Assembly: GCA_947473355.1 (NCBI GenBank)
Contig: CANJCQ010000044.1
Coordinates: 1 to 35,376 of the forward strand
Reading direction: 5' to 3'
From: Sphingomonadaceae bacterium
GTDB taxonomy: Bacteria > Pseudomonadota > Alphaproteobacteria > Sphingomonadales > Sphingomonadaceae
DNA length: 35,376 nucleotides
The translations under genes were made by a program, and so were the position numbers. Position 1 is the stretch's first letter, and each line of letters opens with the position of its first letter. Under the pieces are notes generated by a model. It ran no database searches. It was not told the DNA's origin and saw only the letters and a program-made list of their open reading frames with translations. Of this stretch, positions 7,291 through 14,724 are shown piece after piece.

Positions 7291-8511
7291 CTAGCCGATC
7301 TTTTCGAATGTGCGCCCCTTGGGCAACAGCAGGAATAGCGCACTGCCCGCGATGATCGACACAGCGACGATGAATAGGAAGGGGACATAACTGTCAGACA
7401 GCAGCAGCGTCAGGCTGATAGCCAGACCGCCTGCCGCCGAGGACAGGAAGGTCGTGGTATGGATCAACCCCAAGGTCGTGCCATAGATCCGCAGCTTGAA
7501 ATAGCGCGAAACAAGATAGCAGATAAGGTCGCTTTCCGCCCCGACCGACAGGCCGACCAGAAACATCGCGAAGGAAATCACCGGCAGCGAATTCCAATCA
7601 GAACCCAGCAGCAGGAAGCCGAAGGCCGGCAGCCCCATCGAGATCGCGGTCACTGTGCGCGTGCTCCAGGCGTCCAGCGCCAGCCCGCAGCCTATCCGCC
7701 CGACGATGGTTCCGAGCGCATAGACTGAGACGACATTTGCGGCCATTTGCATGGTCAAATCGTTTTCGATCAGCATCAGGTTCATCTGCGAGGAATGGAG
7801 CTGGGTTTGCAGCAGGCAGAGGAAAAAGCCGGCCACCAGCACCCAGAACAGCTTGCTCTTCAGGATGATGCCATAGTCCTCGCGAGCCGCCTTGGGCGCT
7901 TCATCAGGCACTGGTCCACTGCCTTGCCCCCGCGGTGGTTCCTTCCCGGCCAGCAGCACCGCGATCAACCCGCAGACCAGTACAAAGGCACCAAGGACCA
8001 GATAGGTCGAGCGCCAGCCGATCGCCTCGATACAAAGGTTAAGCGCCGGAGCCAGCGCCAGCGCCAGCACGGCCGGCGCGCAATTGACAACAGTCAGGGC
8101 CAAGCCTTGCGCGCGCACGAAATTGGCGGCGATCAGCCGGGTGAACACCAGCGGGCCGACCATGCTGCCGACGACCAATATGGCAGTAAAGAGCACCAGA
8201 TAAGTTGTAAAATCGCCCTGCATCCGGCTGTAACCGATGAACCCCAGCGGCATGGTCAGCACGCCGATCAGCGCGACCTTGCGCACCCCGAACCGGTCGG
8301 TAAAGCGGCCGATGAGTGGCAGGATAGGCAGGCTCAGCAGCATGGTAATCCCGATCAGCGCAAACTGTGCGCGCGACCAGCCAAAGTCTTTGACCAGATG
8401 CGGGGCGAAGATACTGTTGGTATAGGCGAACAAGGGCAGGCTGGTGCCGGTAGCCAGGCTCGCCGCCGCCAACGGCCTCAAATTCTGGCGCAATTCGCCG
8501 AGATAACCCAT
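7291..8511 (-). CDS. MFS transporter
   Basis: A 406-residue major facilitator with about twelve hydrophobic helices. Motif A is visible as GRFTDRFGVRK (68-78), between helices 2 and 3. After the central loop (PPRGQGSGPVPDEAPKAA), the second half carries a degenerate counterpart, VGRIGCGLALDAWSTRT. The general shape resembles oxalate/formate or monocarboxylate-type carriers, so an organic acid is a reasonable guess, not a demonstration. The ATG at 8511 follows GGGGAG. It is divergent from the second enoyl-CoA hydratase across a 113-bp gap, suggesting a joint catabolic unit. Confidence 0.88.
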   Translation of the reverse strand: MGYLGELRQNLRPLAAASLATGTSLPLFAYTNSIFAPHLVKDFGWSRAQFALIGITMLLSLPILPLIGRFTDRFGVRKVALIGVLTMPLGFIGYSRMQGDFTTYLVLFTAILVVGSMVGPLVFTRLIAANFVRAQGLALTVVNCAPAVLALALAPALNLCIEAIGWRSTYLVLGAFVLVCGLIAVLLAGKEPPRGQGSGPVPDEAPKAAREDYGIILKSKLFWVLVAGFFLCLLQTQLHSSQMNLMLIENDLTMQMAANVVSVYALGTIVGRIGCGLALDAWSTRTVTAISMGLPAFGFLLLGSDWNSLPVISFAMFLVGLSVGAESDLICYLVSRYFKLRIYGTTLGLIHTTTFLSSAAGGLAISLTLLLSDSYVPFLFIVAVSIIAGSALFLLLPKGRTFEKIG

Positions 8512-8624
8512 GCACCACTCCCCGGTCTCGCGACTTCGCCGCTGCCCGGACTTGTCGGGCAATCGCGGGACGTTGTCGAGAGGGCGAATTTGGCCGATAT
8601 GTCTCGCCAGATTGGGAGAGAGTA

Positions 8625-9401
8625 ATGACGGACCAGCATGTTCTGACCACGGCCGAACAAGGCATCTTCACCGTAACGCTCAACCGCCCGGAAAAGCTCA
8701 ACGCGATCACGCCTACCATGCACATGCGGCTGGAGGAATGCTTCGACCACTTCGCGCAGGAGGCGACGTTGCATGTCTGCATCGTCACCGGCGCAGGGAC
8801 ACGCGCCTTCTGCGCGGGCAGCGATCTTTCGCTGTTTGACGCCAAAGCGCCCTATCCCAAAACCGGTTATGCCGGGCTCGCCCAGCGCTTTGATCTGGCC
8901 AAGCCAGTCATTGCGGCAGTCAACGGCCTGGCGCTGGGCGGCGGCTTCGAGATTGCGCTGGCCTGCGATCTGATCGTCGCCAGCGAGACGGCTGTGTTCG
9001 GCCTGCCCGAGCCCAAGGTCGGGCTGATCGCCATCGGCGGCGGCATCCACCGGCTGGTGCGGCAGGTCGGCCTCAAGCAGGCGATGGGCCCGCTGTTGAC
9101 CGGGCGGAATATATCGGCACTGGAAGGGTTTGCTCTGGGTTTCGTCAGCGAACTGGCAGCACCGGACGCGCTGATGGACGCCGCGCAGGATCTCGCCCGC
9201 CAGATCATCGCCAATGCGCCGCTGGCGGTGCAGCTGACCAAGGCATTGGCCATGTCGGGGCTGGATGAGCCGACACTGGCGGAAGCGCTGGCGGAGCAAG
9301 TGCGGCATCCACTGTTCGCGCCGTGGATGCAGGCGGAGGATACGGCCGCGGGGCCGAAAGCCTTTGCCGAGAAGCGGAAGGCGGAATGGAAGGGGCTGTA
9401 A
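8625..9401 (+). CDS. Enoyl-CoA hydratase/isomerase family protein
   Basis: A 258-residue crotonase-fold protein acting on a CoA thioester. It has VTLNRPEKLNAI (17-28), the oxyanion-hole segments FCAGSDL (62-68) and NGLALGGGFEIALACD (100-115), and the first catalytic glutamate E129 in LPEPK. At the place of the second glutamate it reads AMGPLLTG, so glycine (G155) replaces E. This occurs in crotonase members that isomerise, hydrolyse or otherwise diverge from hydration. The ATG at 8625 is preceded by GGGAGAGAG. It is divergent from the MFS gene and only moderately similar to the hydratase at 69-863. Confidence 0.88.
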   Translation: MTDQHVLTTAEQGIFTVTLNRPEKLNAITPTMHMRLEECFDHFAQEATLHVCIVTGAGTRAFCAGSDLSLFDAKAPYPKTGYAGLAQRFDLAKPVIAAVNGLALGGGFEIALACDLIVASETAVFGLPEPKVGLIAIGGGIHRLVRQVGLKQAMGPLLTGRNISALEGFALGFVSELAAPDALMDAAQDLARQIIANAPLAVQLTKALAMSGLDEPTLAEALAEQVRHPLFAPWMQAEDTAAGPKAFAEKRKAEWKGL

Positions 9402-9536
9402 CCAAGACCGGGAGGCATCCGGTCAGTCCTTTATAGAAGAGAGGGGCAAAGATAACTGCCGCTCGAAGCCAATCACTCCCTCTTGGCTGGCTCGGAATAC
9501 CTTGCCGACATACAATAGGCGCACTAACATTGGGAG

Positions 9537-10133
9537 ATGAAGGTTTTTGCTAGCGCAGTTGTGCAGAGTAACGTGGCTTGGCTGGCCGTCTGCGCCCTAA
9601 TTCTTCCAATGCCGATCAGTGCGGTAACACCACCTGCGAGGGAATCTTATTTCGGGATCGTTGGTCAAGAATGCCCGATACCAGATTTGCGAGCAGACCC
9701 AATCCCAGACATGCGACCGGATGCAGGGACTCGATCAGTTTCCTCGGTATCCGTAGAGGATAGCAATTTAGTAGAGTCCCTTATTTCAGCAGTGTTATCA
9801 GATGATAACAAAACGATCGGTCGCGTTGTTTCAACTCAATGGCTTGCAAGCACGGTAGCGAAGAGCTGCATATCAGCTATAAAGAGTGCGCAATCGGTAT
9901 GTACGCGGGAGCCTCTTTACCTTCTTGGGGACCTAGAAGTTCGAATATCATGGGTCTGTGGGCGCAAAGTATCCTATTTTGCATTTATAACCATTAAAAA
10001 CAAAAGGGTTACAAATATTTGGGCAGAAGATAAAACCAAGCCACCTCAAGTCATTCCATGCACCGATCCCTCAAAGGCGACCAATATTGCCGTCTGGAAC
10101 GGAGCTATGTACGTAATGCAGTGTAGGGACTGA
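9537..10133 (+). CDS. Secreted cysteine-rich hypothetical protein, low GC
   Basis: A 198-residue protein I do not recognise. Residues 10-29 form a hydrophobic signal sequence ending near ISA. The mature part holds six cysteines (46, 111, 122, 141, 175, 196), enough for three disulfides, which fits a periplasmic or secreted protein. Base composition and codon use are clearly AT-richer than every neighbour (many AAT, TTA, ATA and TCA codons), a sign of recent acquisition. The ATG at 9537 abuts a GGGAG with no spacer, so initiation is unusual; an in-frame stop lies just upstream. A TACAAT at 9511-9516 could be the -10 box. Whether it is expressed is uncertain. Confidence 0.6.
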   Translation: MKVFASAVVQSNVAWLAVCALILPMPISAVTPPARESYFGIVGQECPIPDLRADPIPDMRPDAGTRSVSSVSVEDSNLVESLISAVLSDDNKTIGRVVSTQWLASTVAKSCISAIKSAQSVCTREPLYLLGDLEVRISWVCGRKVSYFAFITIKNKRVTNIWAEDKTKPPQVIPCTDPSKATNIAVWNGAMYVMQCRD

Positions 10134-10240
10134 AGTATAGTGCCTGTTCGTGCCACCGCCAGCCCAATTAAGCGTAGTCTGCTTTTGGGACCGACCCAGC
10201 GGTGCGTCGAGGGTTGAAGAGTCGTCGGAACAAGCCAGCG

Positions 10241-10711
10241 CTAGACCGCCCCCACCCCGCCCAGCTTCCGGTGATCCCAGCTAATCACCTTGTCCGGCTC
10301 CACCACCACGACAATCCGCTTCTCCGCCATCTTCGCCGCTGTCGCCGCCAGTTGCTCCGGCGACTGCCCCGGGAAGTGATGATCGATCACCACCCGCATC
10401 AGTTCCTGCAGAGGCTCCCCCTCCTCGACAAGCTCCGCTCGCCCCTGGATCGAAACCCCGCGCAGCTGGTCATAGGTCTCCCCCGCCTCGCACAACACGG
10501 CAATGCGCGGATCGCGGCGCAGGTTCATCACCTTCTGGCTCTTGCCATAGGTTTCGAACAACACCTTGCCCTCATGCACCGTGTACCACAGAGTCGTCAG
10601 ATGCGGTGCGCCGTCCGCGCCCAGAGTCGCCACCTGCAGGCTTTTGCACTCGGCAAACAGCGCGGCGATCTCTGCCTCGCTCATCCGGATCCTGTCGCGG
10701 CTTTTGGCCAT
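10241..10711 (-). CDS. PPOX-class flavin-dependent protein
   Basis: A 156-residue split-barrel protein of the pyridoxamine-phosphate oxidase class. Typical elements are LQVATLGADGAPHLTTLWYTV (about 25-45), the strand VLFETYGKSQKVMNLRRDPR and later SIQGRAELVEEGEP. Members bind FMN or F420 and reduce diverse substrates; residues to separate these were not decisive, and FMN is the likelier cofactor in this group of bacteria. The ATG at 10711 has only a weak AAGAAAG ahead. It is divergent from mntA with 49 bp between them. Confidence 0.82.
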   Translation of the reverse strand: MAKSRDRIRMSEAEIAALFAECKSLQVATLGADGAPHLTTLWYTVHEGKVLFETYGKSQKVMNLRRDPRIAVLCEAGETYDQLRGVSIQGRAELVEEGEPLQELMRVVIDHHFPGQSPEQLAATAAKMAEKRIVVVVEPDKVISWDHRKLGGVGAV

Positions 10712-10760
10712 TATTCTGACTTTCTTGCTAGAGGCAGGCGAACACTGCTATTCTGCTGCC

Positions 10761-11051
10761 ATGAAGCCTTCAACCGCCTTCGAACAAAACCGCGACGCGA
10801 TCAAGGCCGTGATTGCACGCTACCCGGTGCGCAATCCGCGGGTGTTTGGCTCGGTCGCAAAAGGGACCGACAAGGAAGGCAGCGATCTCGACATTTTGAT
10901 CGATGCCCCACGGGGAACGACGCTGATCCACTTGTGCGGCATTCAGATCGATCTTGAGGATTTGCTTGGCGTTCCGGTCGATGTTCGAACGCCAAATGAA
11001 TTCGGCGACAAAAGCCGGGCCAAGGTGCTTGCCGAGGCGATTCCGCTTTGA
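10761..11051 (+). CDS. mntA: MntA-type minimal nucleotidyltransferase antitoxin
   Basis: A 96-residue minimal nucleotidyltransferase with a perfect GS-x10-DxD motif: G30-S31, then D42 and D44, with the third carboxylate probably D74 in VPVDVRT. In characterised MntA/HepT pairs this enzyme adds AMP groups to a tyrosine of the HEPN toxin and silences its RNase activity. The ATG at 10761 is the natural start, although no strong ribosome site precedes it. The stop codon overlaps the start of the HEPN partner by four bases, so the two are translationally coupled. The order antitoxin-toxin is visible here. Confidence 0.88.
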   Translation: MKPSTAFEQNRDAIKAVIARYPVRNPRVFGSVAKGTDKEGSDLDILIDAPRGTTLIHLCGIQIDLEDLLGVPVDVRTPNEFGDKSRAKVLAEAIPL

Positions 11052-11395
11052 TCGACGACTGGACGACAACAAAGCTTCGGCAAATCAGAGACACTGCGCG
11101 CGAATCATGCGATTTCGTCGAGGGACTGCATAGCGAAGACTTCGTCACCGATGCGCAAATCCACAAGGCTTGCTCGATGAATCTCATCATCATCGGGGAA
11201 GCAGCCAAGCGCATTTTCGAACGCGCGCCCGAATTGGTGGGGCAAACTCCAGATATCCCTTGGCGAGAAATGGCTGGCATGCGCAATCGCATCGCCCACG
11301 ATTATGAAAAGATCGATCTTCAGACGGTGTGGGATACGGTAGCGGAATTGCTGCCCGAACTGATCGTCCAGATCGACCAACTGCTCAGCCGATAG
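11048..11395 (+). CDS. hepT: HepT-type HEPN ribonuclease toxin
   Basis: A 115-residue all-helical HEPN protein. The catalytic Rx4HxY motif is intact: R79, H84 and Y86 in MRNRIAHDY. R and H are needed for RNA cleavage in this family, and Y86 is the expected AMPylation target. Translation most likely begins at the TTG at 11048, which overlaps the mntA stop (TTGA); the next ATG would remove the first 43 residues of the fold. Its 3' end overlaps the convergent SnoaL-like gene by 11 bases. The intact motif suggests a functional toxin. Plasmid-like maintenance or phage defence are possible roles that sequence alone cannot decide. Confidence 0.87.
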   Translation: MIDDWTTTKLRQIRDTARESCDFVEGLHSEDFVTDAQIHKACSMNLIIIGEAAKRIFERAPELVGQTPDIPWREMAGMRNRIAHDYEKIDLQTVWDTVAELLPELIVQIDQLLSR

Positions 11396-11891
11396 CCTTC
11401 AAATAATCCAGCCGCCCCTCGCGGCCTTCCTGGCGCATCGAGACGAGGTCGAGCTGGAAGACCACATCGTCGCTCGGCGTCTGCACACGCGGGTTGCCGG
11501 TCCAGAACACCACGCCAATCTTGCGTTTCGAAATGCGCCAGCCATCAGCCGTGCGCACCCAGGTGTCGTCATACCAGCCGGTGCCGTCCCACACCGGCGG
11601 ATCGCCCGCCGCATGCCGGACCAGCCGCCAGGCGCCATAGGTGTGCGAATGGGCCGTATCGCCTTTCACCGTGACGAGGTGGTTGGTCATGACGTGCTGG
11701 GTCGCGTCGAACACTTCGTGGAAAGACCCGAAATCGCGCTTGAAGCTGGCAAGATCGGTCCAGTGCGAAGTAGCGCCGTAATCGGCATCGACGTCGGCAG
11801 CGAAGATCCGGTCGAACAGGTCCCAGGCTTGCGTATCCATGGCAAAGCCATAGAGGTTGATCAGCTGGATGATGTCATTGCGATCGGACAT
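11385..11891 (-). CDS. SnoaL-like (NTF2-fold) protein
   Basis: A 168-residue cone-fold protein with the usual SnoaL_4 outline. An N-terminal helix pair (IIQLINLYGFAMDTQAWDLF) is followed by FAADVDADYG, a TQHVMTNHLV strand with histidines that could line the pocket, then GWYDDTWVRTADGWRISKRK. Relatives include polyketide cyclases, ring hydroxylating dioxygenase beta-like proteins and steroid isomerase-like enzymes; the reaction here is unknown. The ATG at 11891 is preceded by GGGAGGGA. It is 13 bp downstream of the SOD-like gene on the same strand, so it is likely part of the unit 13832 to 11385. Confidence 0.85.
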   Translation of the reverse strand: MSDRNDIIQLINLYGFAMDTQAWDLFDRIFAADVDADYGATSHWTDLASFKRDFGSFHEVFDATQHVMTNHLVTVKGDTAHSHTYGAWRLVRHAAGDPPVWDGTGWYDDTWVRTADGWRISKRKIGVVFWTGNPRVQTPSDDVVFQLDLVSMRQEGREGRLDYLKAIG

Positions 11892-11904
11892 GCACGTCCC
11901 TCCC

Positions 11905-12627
11905 CTATTCGTTTATGGCCCAGGCGAAGCGGCCGTTGACTGCCGTCCAGTTGATAGCCGCCATCACGGCATCGACATAAGCCGCTGCTTTCGAACCATA
12001 ATCCATCGCATAGGCATGTTCGAACATATCGAGCACCATGAGCGGAGTCGCGCCGGCCATGACCATGGTGTGATCATTGGCCCACTGGTTGACCAGCCGC
12101 TTGTCGCGGTGATTGTATTGCAGCACCACCCAACCCGAACCGCCGCCCAGCGCCTTGCCCATCGCGGAAAATTCCGCCTGCCAGCGCGCCATGGAGCCGA
12201 AATCACGCTCGATCATCGCGGCAAGCTTTGTGCTCGCCGCACCTGCCGCACCGAGGTTGCCGAAATAGAGTTCGTGCAGCATCATTGAATTTGTGGCGAT
12301 CAGTTCCTCACGCTTGAGGCCATTCATCAGGAACCCGGGAGCCGTTGCCGGATCAAGAGCGGCAAGCTGGCCACCAATCGCCGCGATGCGTTTGACCGCG
12401 CCAACATAATTGTTGTCATGATGGCTGGTCAGCAGCTTTTCCGACAGGCCGGGAATGGTCTTGGCATCGAACGGCAGCGGCACCAGTTGCGGGGCATAGG
12501 CCGTGACTGCCGGAGCGGCTCCGCCCTGCGCCAAGGCTGGCCCCGCCGAACCGGCCAGAGCCACGCCCGCGCCCAACACCGCGCCAACGGAAAGCAGATC
12601 GCGGCGGTCGATAGCAAATTCCGTCAT
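11905..12627 (-). CDS. Tat-exported Fe/Mn superoxide dismutase-like protein
   Basis: A 240-residue SOD-fold protein with a twin-arginine leader (IDRRDLLSVGAVLGAG, ending near ALAQ at 34), so it should act in the periplasm. The C-terminal domain is well kept: GGGSGWVVL (161-169) and the metal ligands D200 and H204 in VLDMFEHAY; H118 in MMLHELYF fits the second histidine. The first histidine ligand, H26 of E. coli SodB, appears to be Leu, since the segment reads EKLLTSHHDNNY. The second ATG at 12627 sits 7 bases from AGGAG, better than the ATG at 12633. Dismutase activity is therefore not assured. Confidence 0.83.
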   Translation of the reverse strand: MTEFAIDRRDLLSVGAVLGAGVALAGSAGPALAQGGAAPAVTAYAPQLVPLPFDAKTIPGLSEKLLTSHHDNNYVGAVKRIAAIGGQLAALDPATAPGFLMNGLKREELIATNSMMLHELYFGNLGAAGAASTKLAAMIERDFGSMARWQAEFSAMGKALGGGSGWVVLQYNHRDKRLVNQWANDHTMVMAGATPLMVLDMFEHAYAMDYGSKAAAYVDAVMAAINWTAVNGRFAWAINE

Positions 12628-12641
12628 GGTCATTCTCCTGC

Positions 12642-13832
12642 TCAAGCAGGCAGGCTGACCTCAGCCGTGCCCTTGAGAATTGTATCCCCGCTCTGGGTGG
12701 TCATTCTGGTCTGAACCTTGACCACCGGCAAGCCGTATGGCGACTTGTCGATCTTTTCGATGATCTCGCCATCGACATAGGTGACGTCGCCCTCAAAGGC
12801 CGGGCTGCGGAACTGGGTCACCGAGTGCCAGACATAGCCCTGATGGCCGGCCCAATAGGCGCAATAGTCGACATGCCAGGCGTTCATCGACGAGCCATAG
12901 CCATAGACCCCGCCCATGCCGACTTTCTCGGCCTTGTCGGAATTGATGTGGCCTGAGCTTGGTCCGTGGAACAGCCCATCGCCGTGGCGCGGGTCCACTT
13001 TGCGCATCTCGTGGTCATAGGTCATATCAGCTGCGAAACCGGCATCGTCCTTGGCCGGATCCTGCACACCATCGGGCACGTTCCAGCGCCAGGTGCCCCA
13101 GATATTCTGCCGGTGCGCCCGGCATTCGAGCGCGAAGGAAACGCGGCTGTGCGGGCCGATCGCCCGGCGCGGCAGCTTGTCGCCGACCTTGACCTGATCA
13201 TAGCTGGGCGATTTGCCTTCGCGGTTTGACAGGATCCATTCGAACCGCAGCTTGTTGACCTCGTCAATCTCCGCCTGGCTCCACGCCTTGGGTTCGCGGC
13301 TCTCCTTGGCATAGACCTTCCGCTTGTTGGCCTCCTCGACCAGATAGCGGATGGAGGTGGCCCGCTCCTTGGCGACCATGCTGCCGTTCTGGTTGCGATG
13401 CACCGTATCGCCATCGGCAAACATCGTCGGCCCGGCAAATCCGGTCTCGGTAATCTTGTAGCCCGCAAAAGTGCGCTCCTGCACCAGCTTGTCGCCCGGG
13501 CGCACGGGAGTGCCATAGAACCACCACTCCTCGCCCGCGAAGATCAGGTGGCTGCCGGGGATCTTGCCGACGCAGCTGGGGTGGCAGCCATGGCCATAGT
13601 CCATCGCCACGGTGAAGCTCTGCGGCGCAACGATGCCGCCGAATTTGGAGGCCTGCGCGAATTGTTCGTCCCAGTGCAGCGGGTTGGCATAGTCCATCGC
13701 CTGAACCCAGCGGCGGATATCGGTGGCGTTGCAGGCATCGTACATCTCGGCGAAGACGATCTGCTTGCCGATCCACTTGTCGACATCGCTGGTGTCGATG
13801 GCAAGGTTGGGGGCGACGGCGCTGGCGCTCAT
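12642..13832 (-). CDS. Double-hotdog MaoC/FAS1-like acyl dehydratase
   Basis: A 396-residue protein with an N-terminal FAS1-like dehydratase hotdog domain (about 15-170; DIRRWVQAMDYANPLHWDE, then FGGIVAPQSF) and a second hotdog region from about 225 to 390 that includes a DYCAYWAGHQGYVWHS stretch. Such proteins hydrate or dehydrate acyl-CoA or 3-hydroxyacyl-CoA esters. Sphingomonad and actinobacterial members are often found in steroid or branched-chain degradation loci, but the substrate here is not determined. The ATG at 13832 follows AGAGGA. The SOD-like gene begins 14 bp after its stop, forming a three-gene unit with the SnoaL gene. Confidence 0.82.
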   Translation of the reverse strand: MSASAVAPNLAIDTSDVDKWIGKQIVFAEMYDACNATDIRRWVQAMDYANPLHWDEQFAQASKFGGIVAPQSFTVAMDYGHGCHPSCVGKIPGSHLIFAGEEWWFYGTPVRPGDKLVQERTFAGYKITETGFAGPTMFADGDTVHRNQNGSMVAKERATSIRYLVEEANKRKVYAKESREPKAWSQAEIDEVNKLRFEWILSNREGKSPSYDQVKVGDKLPRRAIGPHSRVSFALECRAHRQNIWGTWRWNVPDGVQDPAKDDAGFAADMTYDHEMRKVDPRHGDGLFHGPSSGHINSDKAEKVGMGGVYGYGSSMNAWHVDYCAYWAGHQGYVWHSVTQFRSPAFEGDVTYVDGEIIEKIDKSPYGLPVVKVQTRMTTQSGDTILKGTAEVSLPA

Positions 13833-13873
13833 GGAATCCTCTCTAAGGCGGCAATATTGTTGCCAGCGACTAT

Positions 13874-13929
13874 GGCCAGTTCCGCGCTGCCTTCAAGTCC
13901 GCATTACTGGACAAGCGCAGTAACTGGCC
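13874..13929. promoter_or_regulatory. Possible operator in the divergent promoter region
   Basis: The 130-bp gap between the divergent dehydratase and class II aldolase genes holds an 8-bp perfect inverted repeat, GGCCAGTT (13874-13881) and AACTGGCC (13922-13929). It has imperfect GCGC extensions and an additional ACTGG half-site in between. A shared regulator binding here would control both directions. No regulator gene is adjacent, and no confident -35/-10 pair was identified. Confidence 0.3.
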
Positions 13930-13962
13930 GCACAATCGCCCGCAAACAGAGGAGAGTCGATC

Positions 13963-14724
13963 ATGGCCAGCCTGGCAACACCCACCCGCATCCGCAGCGC
14001 CGAAGAACACAAGGCCCGTCGCGAGCTTGCCGCTGCTTTCCGCCTCGCCGCCCATTTCGGTTGGGACGATCAACTTGCAACCCATATGTCGGCGCGGTTG
14101 CCCGATGGAACCTTCCTTATGAATCCGTTCGGCCTGATGTTCGACGAGATCACGGCCTCCAGCCTGATGCGGATGACGCTGGACGGCGAAGTGCTGGAAA
14201 TCCCTGAGGGGCTGATGCTCAATCCGGCGGGCTACGGCGTGCACAGCGCAGTGCTGATCGGGCGGCCCGACATGAATGCGGCGATGCATTTTCACAGTCA
14301 CGATGGGGTAGCCGTCTCGGCGCTCAAGGAAGGGCTATTGCCGCTCAGCCAGAACGCCCTCGCGGTGTGGGCCGATGTCGGCTATCACGATTTCGAAGGT
14401 GTGGTCGATGCCGAGCGCGAGCGCGAAAGCCTGGGGCGCGATCTTGGCACGAAGCACATGCTGCTGCTGCGCAACCATGGCACCTTGAGCTGCGGCCGTT
14501 CGATCGCATCGGCATTCCTTCGCATCTACAGCCTCGAATGGGCCTGCACTGCGCAGGTGCGCACGCTGTCGATGGGCCGCGAGGTTCAGCTGGTTCCCCA
14601 ACATGTTATGGACAGCATGATGCAGGTGCAAGATGCCGGCTGGATCGATGGTTACGCTGAGACGCGTTTCTTCCCGGCAATGCTGCGCAAGACCGAGCGG
14701 CTGTTCCCGGGGTTTGACGACTGA
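13963..14724 (+). CDS. Class II aldolase/adducin family protein
   Basis: A 253-residue class II aldolase/adducin domain protein. The zinc-binding histidines are visible as H109 and H111 in MHFHSHD, and H172 in LRNHGTLSCG. The loop that carries the catalytic acid in FucA (SSE in family members) reads NPAGYGVHSAV, as in the adducin-like branch, so retro-aldol activity is doubtful and another metal-dependent lyase, decarboxylase or epimerase-type role is possible. GAGGAGAG precedes the ATG at 13963. Its stop directly abuts that of the convergent nitroreductase. Confidence 0.88.
   Translation: MASLATPTRIRSAEEHKARRELAAAFRLAAHFGWDDQLATHMSARLPDGTFLMNPFGLMFDEITASSLMRMTLDGEVLEIPEGLMLNPAGYGVHSAVLIGRPDMNAAMHFHSHDGVAVSALKEGLLPLSQNALAVWADVGYHDFEGVVDAERERESLGRDLGTKHMLLLRNHGTLSCGRSIASAFLRIYSLEWACTAQVRTLSMGREVQLVPQHVMDSMMQVQDAGWIDGYAETRFFPAMLRKTERLFPGFDD

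Noticed and set aside
8544..8560. GCCCG/CGGGC hairpin between the MFS and hydratase genes
   Set aside because: The stem is only five base pairs with no T-run, which is expected by chance in DNA this GC-rich.
10202..10957. 251-codon plus-strand open frame over the PPOX gene and mntA
   Set aside because: It conflicts with two recognisable genes and its translation is His/Arg/Leu-rich without a motif.
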